From Allacma fusca (taxonomy: Eukaryota; Arthropoda; Collembola; Symphypleona; Sminthuridae): a stretch of DNA of 64,000 nt. Under the pieces are notes generated by a model that was given only the letters and a program-made list of their open reading frames with translations, had not been told where the DNA came from and made no database searches. The position numbers and the translations under genes were made by a program. The stretch's first letter is position 1, and every line of letters starts with the position of its first letter. The stretch is taken from the NCBI GenBank assembly GCA_947179485.1, contig OX359248.1, forward strand, positions 26,049,378-26,113,377, written 5' to 3'. This document shows positions 57,369 through 64,000 of this stretch, in pieces.

Positions 57369-58115
57369 ATGAAGAAGGGAGATCATCAGGCTACACAACA
57401 AGTCATCACGGAACCCTCCCACCGTATCAACAATAATTATAGAACCAACCCAAAGCTCATCCCATTAATGTCAATCGTATTTGATACTCCTCCCACTCCC
57501 CCACCAAAACGGAAATATCCACCTTCGTTATCCCTTATTCCCAAAGCGTTCCCAAAATCTCCATATAACCCAGATTATCCCCGTTACTTCCCGCGACAAG
57601 GATCTAATCCACGACATCACCGATTTCATCCCACTACCAAGCAAACCATCTCTAACTCCCAATTCCCAAACATCCAACAACCCCTACCTGTTCTCGAAGA
57701 TCTACATCGACACATTATACAAATTCACACACTACCCAACACATCATTCAAGAATGTAAAATCTCGCAACCGAATAAGTCATCACTCCTTGTTTCCCAAT
57801 TATTCATACAGTCTTCCCCAAACAAATAATTTCAGAGAACTGAACAAACAACAGAGATGGAATAACCAACATAAATACGATCCTCAGAATGACTCCAATA
57901 AAAGACATGCCAACTTCCCAAGAAAGGACTTACAGCAACGAAGACACTTTAGCAACCACTGTACAGAAAACAAGAATTACCCTACCTCCAATTTACCAAA
58001 TGCCTCAAACACAACATTACCACCAACTTGTTCATTCTGTAATACTGGCAATCACAAACTACGTGACTGCTATGCCTTCAGACAATGGATAACAATGCAA
58101 TCAAGAACACTATGA
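57369..58115 (+). CDS. Second frame of the LTR element: Pro/Asn-rich protein ending in a zinc knuckle (248 aa)
   Basis: This frame differs from gag and follows it by eight bases. It is low-complexity (Pro, Asn, Arg, His) until residues 221-234, a second C-x2-C-x4-H-x4-C knuckle (C-S-F-C-N-T-G-N-H). After the knuckle both proteins continue C-x3-F-(K/R)-x-W, so the ends of the two frames look like duplicates of one module. It could be translated separately, by frameshift, or be a displaced gag tail. No enzymatic domain is visible. Confidence 0.55.
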   Translation: MKKGDHQATQQVITEPSHRINNNYRTNPKLIPLMSIVFDTPPTPPPKRKYPPSLSLIPKAFPKSPYNPDYPRYFPRQGSNPRHHRFHPTTKQTISNSQFPNIQQPLPVLEDLHRHIIQIHTLPNTSFKNVKSRNRISHHSLFPNYSYSLPQTNNFRELNKQQRWNNQHKYDPQNDSNKRHANFPRKDLQQRRHFSNHCTENKNYPTSNLPNASNTTLPPTCSFCNTGNHKLRDCYAFRQWITMQSRTL

Positions 58116-58258
58116 CTATTACCAGAATAAACGTCAATTAGTTAATTTCCAATCCATTGCTATGACCAGAAACCTACAGTGACAAGTGATTGACCTATAA
58201 CACCCCCATGACGGAGAGATGTCCCAGTCTCAAAACACCCCACCCCGGGAAGGAGAAG

Positions 58259-58531
58259 TGTCACGACATTATTAGAATAACCATAGTTGTTATTATTGAG
58301 TCAAACAATTATTACTAGTTTTAGAAATAATGAATTTATAATATTACGAAAGATATTAATCAATGCTTATTACACGATGCTTACCTAACTAAACGACTAC
58401 CATCTATTCGGTTGAATAAATTAAGGGAGGTCATTCCGTGTTTAGCTCTTGACATAACTTGACCTATCTTTACTACTCTCTACCACTGAGCCACCCTACA
58501 CTATTTCACTCTTACATTTTACATTCTTACA
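58259..58531 (+). repeat. 3' LTR
   Basis: 273 bp, preceded by the purine tract at 58247-58258. Identical in reading to the 5' LTR. Confidence 0.92.
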
Positions 58532-60228
58532 ATATATGTACGTTTAATTAAAAGTATGAAACCCTCGAAAGTTCAAAGATTAATTTTACTATCATCTCTC
58601 GGAAAGTTATGAGTTGCATTAAATCAAAAAAATTATATGCGTTCATTCACACATACATTGTGAATAAGGTGCCCATAAGTACAAAGTCTCCTGCTTGGCA
58701 TTCCGAAGAGCATCCCACATGTGCCACATGCTGTAGATTATTATTACTAAACCCTGAAAGAATGCAGGTGAGGAACAATAGTTACGAGGGTGAGTATAAT
58801 GGTGAGAAAACGCATAGTTTGTTGTGCCCTAATTATTCTATTAGTAATCACTCTGTAACACTACGAACTTGAACCTCTCCCTGTAGCTGAGGTGTATGCA
58901 CTGCCAGGGAGCCTCCTGATACACTTTTTTTTTTATATAATTGACTACAGTCCTCCTGTGAAAAAAATAATAAAGTCTAGTTTAAGCCCATATGCATGTA
59001 TGATTCTTGAAGCTACATGTACATAATTACCAGGGGTACATGGCAGAGTCAGAGCTGCTGACAGCAATACCTGATTCTGACAACAGGATTTACAGACAGC
59101 TCTCTGAAGCCGAAATACCTTTTCCCTATAAATTACAAATACTAACCTAGATTATAAAAAGCACGTAATGCTTTTAAGAATCTATTTCCCACTTTATACG
59201 GAAAAATATATATCGTGAAAGTATTTACAAGTAGAAATATTAATATTCCCTTTAGGTAGAAGTGTCCATCAGAGTATTGTATTGTTAAAAGGAAAAACAA
59301 TAACAGGCTAAACCAGTCAATAGAGCCGCATGTATGTGAGGGGCAATTAATATACCAGATATTGGAGCAGAATTGATTATGGAGTCATAAAAAGTTGCTA
59401 TTTTAATTATTAGCAAAGCTAGAAACCGCTTATTTGGTTTTGTACGAAAGAAGAATAATTACATCCACGACGTTTCAAAATCGACCCCACCCATATATAA
59501 TGCCGGCTGTTTTAGGCTTCTGCTCTGCTCTGTAGTAGGAAAGGACAGGAGGAAAGTATGAGTATGAATGTGTAAGTAATATGTACCTCTCAAGATAGTA
59601 AATTTTTTCTTTGTTTTCGAATCACATTTATGGTTCCACTAGGCTGGACGCTCAAATCTGATTTGAAACGAAAGAAACATTAATAAGATCTGTTGCAGTA
59701 TCATTATTATGGTCGGTAGGTTACTGTGCTGTGACTTTTGTCGAGTATTAACTGAAAGTGTAATAAATCTGCAGGGCATATGGGTCTGTTTGTATGTATG
59801 TGTATGAGAGAGCGGCACAGAACTAAAACAACTATAGTAGGGGATGATATATCAGTAAACATAATTTTAAAGATGTAATAACTATAAGCGTTCGAATGAG
59901 TTTCCCTCACTACGGAGATATTTTAGAAGGTCAGAACTGAGAGAAGGTTTCAAGTACAATGTCTCTTCAAGACATTATGACTGTTTTCCCTCTCTCACCA
60001 CACTGATACACTTATTAACTACCTAAATACACCGCTTTCTTGTGACCAGCATTAAAAACGATTCTCTCTCTCTCTCTCTCATGTGCTTCCTCTCTAGGTT
60101 TTAAAGGCAGTCGTCCCTCAGAATTTTTGCAGTCGTTGTTTACTCTTCGGACAGAACTTCACCTTCCCTGAGCTCACTCAATAGGAGACTTCGTATTCCG
60201 CCTTCCTTTACCCGGCTGAGGTGCATTG
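58532..60228. other. Intergenic, nothing recognised
   Basis: AT-rich, with a (TC)n run at 60063-60080. No supported gene; the open frames at 58609 and 59707 lack protein features. Confidence 0.4.
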
Positions 60229-60234
60229 TATAAA
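60229..60234 (+). promoter_or_regulatory. TATA box of the His/Gly-rich membrane protein gene
   Basis: TATAAA within GTATAAAGGAC, 72 bp before the ATG at 60306. Transcription would start at about 60260, leaving a short leader. Confidence 0.55.
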
Positions 60235-60305
60235 GGACGAGTCAATATAAGCATATTTTTGTATTTTCTCCGGAAACTCTTTAGTACAATATTTTAAAAT
60301 TCAAA

Positions 60306-60773
60306 ATGGAATTTTCATCTCGCATTGCCCTCCTCGGTTGTGTTATTGTTTTGGCTATTTCGGTTCAGTCATCTCTGGCAGGAACGTCGGTGTCTTCAGG
60401 GAAGCAAGTCAGTGGAGCAGCCAATAGCCTTCCTGCTGAGTCCGAAAGGAGTGGATGGAGTTACCCCACGGGTTACTCCTGGTCAAATAATGCCGTCAGC
60501 TTCGGTTTACCCCTTGTGCTCATTCCATTGATCTATTTTGGGTTCTTGTGGTGTGTACTCCTCTTTGGCCTGTCTGCCTTCCATCACTCCCCTGCTTATC
60601 ACAGAGGATTGCATAGTGGAGGTCATGGAGGCCATGGAGTTCATGGAGGTCATGGAGGAGGACATGGAGGGCACGAAGGGCATGGAGTCTCAGCTCCGAG
60701 TCATCACCGTTACCGGAGATATGACGAATTCGAAGATGACTACACTCAACAGCGGGTTCTCTCCGCTCTTTAA
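60306..60773 (+). CDS. Signal-peptide, membrane-segment protein with His/Gly-rich tail (155 aa)
   Basis: Signal peptide 1-25 (G-C-V-I-V-L-A-I-S-V-Q-S-S-L-A). A Ser/Gly-rich spacer runs to about 65. One hydrophobic segment spans 66-92 (F-G-L-P-L-V-L-I-P-L-I-Y-F-G-F-L-W). The tail contains about ten G-H-G-G-H-type repeats, then R-Y-R-R-Y-D-E-F-E-D-D-Y. The His/Gly stretch could bind metal ions or belong to a cuticular or secreted matrix protein; the family is not recognised. Just after the stop is a good donor (T|GTAAGT at 60776), and an acceptor TTCTTTTCAG ends at about 61052, so a 3' UTR intron is likely. AATAAA lies at 61476-61481. The layout matches the gene at 51162. Confidence 0.68.
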   Translation: MEFSSRIALLGCVIVLAISVQSSLAGTSVSSGKQVSGAANSLPAESERSGWSYPTGYSWSNNAVSFGLPLVLIPLIYFGFLWCVLLFGLSAFHHSPAYHRGLHSGGHGGHGVHGGHGGGHGGHEGHGVSAPSHHRYRRYDEFEDDYTQQRVLSAL

Positions 60774-61481
60774 ATGTAAGTGTTTCTTTTGTTGTCTAAT
60801 AATTAAATGTTCAGCCCTGCTATTCAGCAACTACTATCTTATGGTAAAAGCAAATTTTAATATCTTCACGAGGAAGATTGTGCATGGACTTTATCTCACA
60901 TAGGATTCACTTTCATTTGGAGTAGACAAATTTACTAGAGTTGAATAATTATTGCTGATGTGAAACGGGTAGAAAGAAAGATTGGGTATAAAAATGTTGT
61001 GGAAATAATACATTAGTGGGAAATATAAATTGTAATATTATTATTCTTTTCAGAGGCGATCCCAACATGACAATAGCAAAAGAAAGAGAAAAAGTTCGTG
61101 CATAGACTCAAAGAAGCTGACAATAAAAATGGTCTGAAGAGGGAGAACCCTACACTCCGCACGCATCTCATCTCTTACAAGTCTTCAAGAATGTCTTCAT
61201 AACTACCGTATTGCAATACTACTATACTCACATAATTAGTTATATTATGCAGATTTTGTGGAGTTGCATATTAATTTATTATGACAACCGCCTCTGACAC
61301 TGACAGACACACAAATTGATGACAATATGTTTTTTTAAAGCGTTGATCGTTCGTTTTATCCAAGGACTTTATTTTGTTATTTAATATGATTTTCATAAAT
61401 GTTATTCAATTTTGTTGTTATTGCATGAGAATTTGTTAGTAGTTTGTTGTTGTATTTTTTTTAAATAGTTGACAAAATAAA

Positions 61482-62439
61482 ACTACACTTGTCATACATA
61501 TCGGCACTGACTCAGATTCGGACCAAACACCTGGTACTCCTACATACATACATATATTGTGAAAGGACTTGACAAATCTGGACTTGCATTTTTAAACTTT
61601 TTTTTGCATTGCACAAATTTAATTCAAAAGACCCAAAACTTTTTAAAGACCATTACTCGGCTTGTACAGTAAAATACATACATTCGTGCATTACGATCTA
61701 CACAAATTTTAATTGGACGGGGTTTCATAGGACTTTTAACTTGTAAATAGTATCTCATGTGTAACAGGAGCAGCCGGACTGGTCAGGTAATTGCAGCAGT
61801 TAAAGGTACTGAACTGAAAGTGGATAACTTTATTTCAAAGGGGAAGTCAATACTTGTAAAAATGTATATATGCTTGTACAGTTTTACATTTGTTTTTTTT
61901 TTAAGTTATGGATTTCAGGTTACCTACTCAGGAGCGGAAGCATTATGCATGTACGGCTGCGAAACAGTGTACATTGGAAGAGGTATATCAAGTTGCATCC
62001 TTTGATTCTTTATGTGTGTCCTGTTCAAAGCATGCTTACAATTTACAGGTTTTTTTTTTGCTAAGTGCTTCTCACGAAAATATTTTTCTTCTCGTACGCA
62101 CTTACGATGCGGGTAAAGATAAAAGCAATGTGAGATGTTGTACTTACATGTAAATAAATATGAAACTGTACTGCGCTCTGCATGTTACTGTTATAATTCA
62201 GATAAATAATGCTTCTAAGCAGTTTTTATTCCAATATTTTTGGCTTAATCGAAAGGCTTAATAAATACACATGTCAGTCGAGTTTTGATTCGGAATTTTG
62301 ACCTGCCGATTTCTCATACTTTGCAACCGAATTATAAAGATTTTGAATAAATTAAGACAGTGAACCAATGAAGGCAGAAATGATAGTAGCTATAAAAGAA
62401 TATAAATGCATAGTCATAGGGTCGAATTGAAGAAACTCC
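61482..62439. other. Spacer between the convergent genes
   Basis: No supported gene; overlapping open frames at 61757-62153 are short, in different frames and have no recognisable features. A minus-strand AATAAA at 62225-62230 may serve the cuticle protein gene. Confidence 0.4.
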
Positions 62440-63308
62440 TTATTGGGCCTTTGGCAAATGGTCTCCAACTGGTTGGTATCCCTTCTCGTCAGCAACATAT
62501 CTGAGGGTGATAACCTGAAAGGGAAATATTGAGTGTTTAAAATAAAACGTTGAGGAAAAGAACCGTTCTCACAAGAGGATGTTGTTCAATTTTGGAAAAA
62601 TTTTTTGTTTCCATGGCTGTAGTAATATTCCTAGTAAATATTGCTGATTATACAAAATATCTTACTTGACCATCTGGAGCAGTCCAGGAAATGACTCCAG
62701 TGATCTTCTGGATACCAGTCTCAGCATCGATAGGGGTGAACTCTCCAGTTTCTTCGCGGTTGGTTCCGTCAGAAAGAGCATAACTGAAAAAAAATTGAAG
62801 AATCATTAAATTGAATCCATTAAGTACAATAACTGTAAAAAAAACTAAAGTCAATCTAAATCTAAAAAATTTGAGGAATCTCAATAAATCGGTGCGGTAG
62901 TTTCGTACCCAGTCTTGAAGTTTCCACTGCCGTCGTTCTCGTTAGTGTTGCTCACAACTTGAACATCATCTTGAGGACGGGCCATGGCGGCAGCGAAGAG
63001 AAGAGCGAAAACAATAGCCTGTGTAATAAAATGCTTTTATAATAGTCATTCGGAATAAAATCCTAGTAGTACGGTTCACTATTACTACCACATAAAATAT
63101 TTAAAAGTGAGTAAACCAACAAAATCCTATTACAGTTTTAAGATTTAACGGATGAATTGTAGCTAATTATTATAAAAATTTGAACTGTTATTTTTCTGAA
63201 CCGTAAATTCTCCCGGTAAATATAAGTTCTTTGCGGATTTTTTTTTTCAAAAAAAGTAGTAAATCAAGTCAAATGAATATAGTAGCGCTGAAATCTTACG
63301 GTTTTCAT
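62440..63308 (-). CDS. RR-1 cuticle protein with chitin-binding domain (103 aa, 4 exons)
   Basis: Minus-strand exons 63308-63300 (only M-K-T), 63018-62909, 62783-62666 and 62514-62440, with phases matching. The signal peptide (K-T-A-I-V-F-A-L-L-F-A-A-A-M-A) is split by the first intron, the common arrangement in arthropod cuticle genes. The mature protein has the Rebers-Riddiford type 1 consensus: G-N-F-K-T-G-Y-A-L-S-D-G-T, then E-E-T-G-E, then G-V-I-S-W-T-A-P-D-G-Q-V, and R-Y-V-A-D-E-K-G-Y-Q-P-V-G-D-H-L-P. The aromatic residues on alternating strand positions stack on chitin. It is secreted by epidermis into flexible (endo)cuticle. Length and ending are normal for small RR-1 proteins, so it looks intact. 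Expression is expected to be linked to moulting. Confidence 0.93.
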
Positions 63309-63372
63309 GTTGAGGTTAAGGAGGAGGATTCCTAGAAGTTGAGAGGAAGAATTAGAGAAGAAGATGAGATGA

Positions 63373-63411
63373 GACTGATACATTGAAATGACAAACCTCA
63401 TGGGTTTTATA
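63373..63411 (-). promoter_or_regulatory. Core promoter of the cuticle protein gene: TATA box and TCAGTC initiator
   Basis: On the minus strand GTATAAAAC lies at about 63411-63403 and TCAGTC at 63378-63373, about 30 bp apart, the standard arthropod TATA + Inr layout. Transcription would start at about 63376, giving a 68-base leader before ATG 63308. Confidence 0.75.
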
Positions 63412-64000
63412 CCCAAGTGAAAGGCTAGTTGACCCTGTCCATGCACCAATACCGAACTGACGTACACGTTTGTGCCGAATGTGTCACTACTATATGTAAT
63501 ATGGTCACCCATGACCAGAAGTGGCAATGCTTTTGTCCATCTTCATATGAAGTGAAATTGCTACCAATATTAGCATGCACATAATCATTGATTCACCCTT
63601 TTCCATTTACTCATTTAATATTTTAATAATAAGCATCTCATCACACTCACTTTTCAACTTTTGAGACTTTTGGCTGAAGATAAAGTTCCCATATGCAATG
63701 ATGGAAATAATTAAGCACGCGTCTTCAGAGGTGCCATTCAAGGCAAACATTTCCCGGCGTGAGGCTTGACGTAAGGGAACATAAAGATACTTACTTTTGG
63801 ATGGGTACATCACGACTCTCAAAATATGCTCAGCTGACCTGACGCTCATGGGGAGTCATAATCGAGAGTACAGAGCAAAAGGTACCTGATTGAGAGTCCA
63901 TCATCTGTATAGATATGAGATCCTTAAAATTTTTTAGCTGCTCTTGTCTTTCAGTTTATGCAAAGTTCAAATCAATTTATTAATTTGCATCAATTTTACG
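63412..64000. other. 5' flank of the cuticle gene, nothing else recognised
   Basis: No supported gene. The minus-strand frame at 63607-63849 has no protein-like features. Confidence 0.4.

Larger units (their letters stand above)
55346..58531 (+). mobile_element. Non-autonomous, gag-only LTR retrotransposon (3.19 kb)
   Basis: Two 273-bp LTRs (55346-55618, 58259-58531) begin TGTCACGACATT, end TTCTTACA and look identical by eye, implying a recent insertion. A 4-bp flanking repeat ATAT is present, though in AT-repeat sequence. A GC-rich segment AGGCGCCGG directly follows the 5' LTR where a primer-binding site belongs. The purine tract GGGAAGGAGAAG precedes the 3' LTR. Between them are a 767-bp leader with seven hairpins, a gag frame and a second frame. 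No protease, reverse transcriptase, RNase H or integrase is present, so movement would need a partner element. Confidence 0.9.

Noticed and set aside
58609..58872. Cys-containing 87-codon frame
   Set aside because: Low support: no homology recognised, no promoter or poly(A) context, composition like the surrounding spacer.
61757..62153. Overlapping short frames as an exon of a cysteine-containing protein
   Set aside because: Three overlapping frames of similar length, none with signal peptide, domain or matching splice context.

Overview
The window is eukaryotic nuclear DNA, AT-rich, with short GT-AG introns, long gene-poor stretches and many transposable elements. An RR-1 chitin-binding cuticle protein, a TCAGT-type initiator downstream of a TATA box, a CYP2-clan-like P450 and arthropod-like 5S rRNA point to an arthropod, most likely a hexapod. 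A springtail would fit, but the sequence alone does not settle the lineage.

Layout. 0-1.8 kb: 3' end of Sec31 (COPII coat) and its 3' UTR. 1.8-10 kb: nested transposons (a hAT element holding a pogo-like element holding an inverted-repeat element), a decayed non-LTR retrotransposon and MITEs. 10.2-20.9 kb: a tandem pair of large genes. Gene 1 encodes a 996-aa P-loop GTPase + MACPF pore-forming domain + Hint (Hedgehog/intein-type autoprocessing) domain + helical C-terminal domain. Gene 2 is a close paralogue of 705 aa that stops before the Hint, with a decayed Hint fragment in its 3' flank. Promoter regions and exon structure are duplicated too. This is the most striking system here: the order effector - Hint - C-terminal cargo recalls polymorphic toxins and Hedgehog, in an apparently cytosolic, GTPase-gated pore-former.

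24.0-30.4 kb: two neighbouring genes of a small-RNA or germline flavour, a Tudor-domain protein with an internal 15-residue repeat array (5 exons) and a protein with two dsRNA-binding domains (4 coding exons). 32.3-39.0 kb: a stack of hAT elements with 8-bp target duplications, including two inverted, nearly identical copies of an element that carries a complete 5S rRNA gene plus a BED-finger transposase relic; together they make a palindrome of about 6 kb. 41.0-43.7 kb: a complete nine-exon cytochrome P450. 45.4-46.2 kb: a pogo-like element. 48.2-48.7 kb (minus): a small secreted protein. 51.2 and 60.3 kb: two small proteins with the same signal peptide + single membrane segment layout. 55.3-58.5 kb: a young gag-only LTR retrotransposon with identical LTRs, whose leader contains seven tandem hairpins with covarying stems. 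62.4-63.3 kb (minus): the RR-1 cuticle protein gene with TATA box and initiator.

All exon boundaries were read by eye from splice signals, phase and protein continuity. No transcript or database evidence was available.
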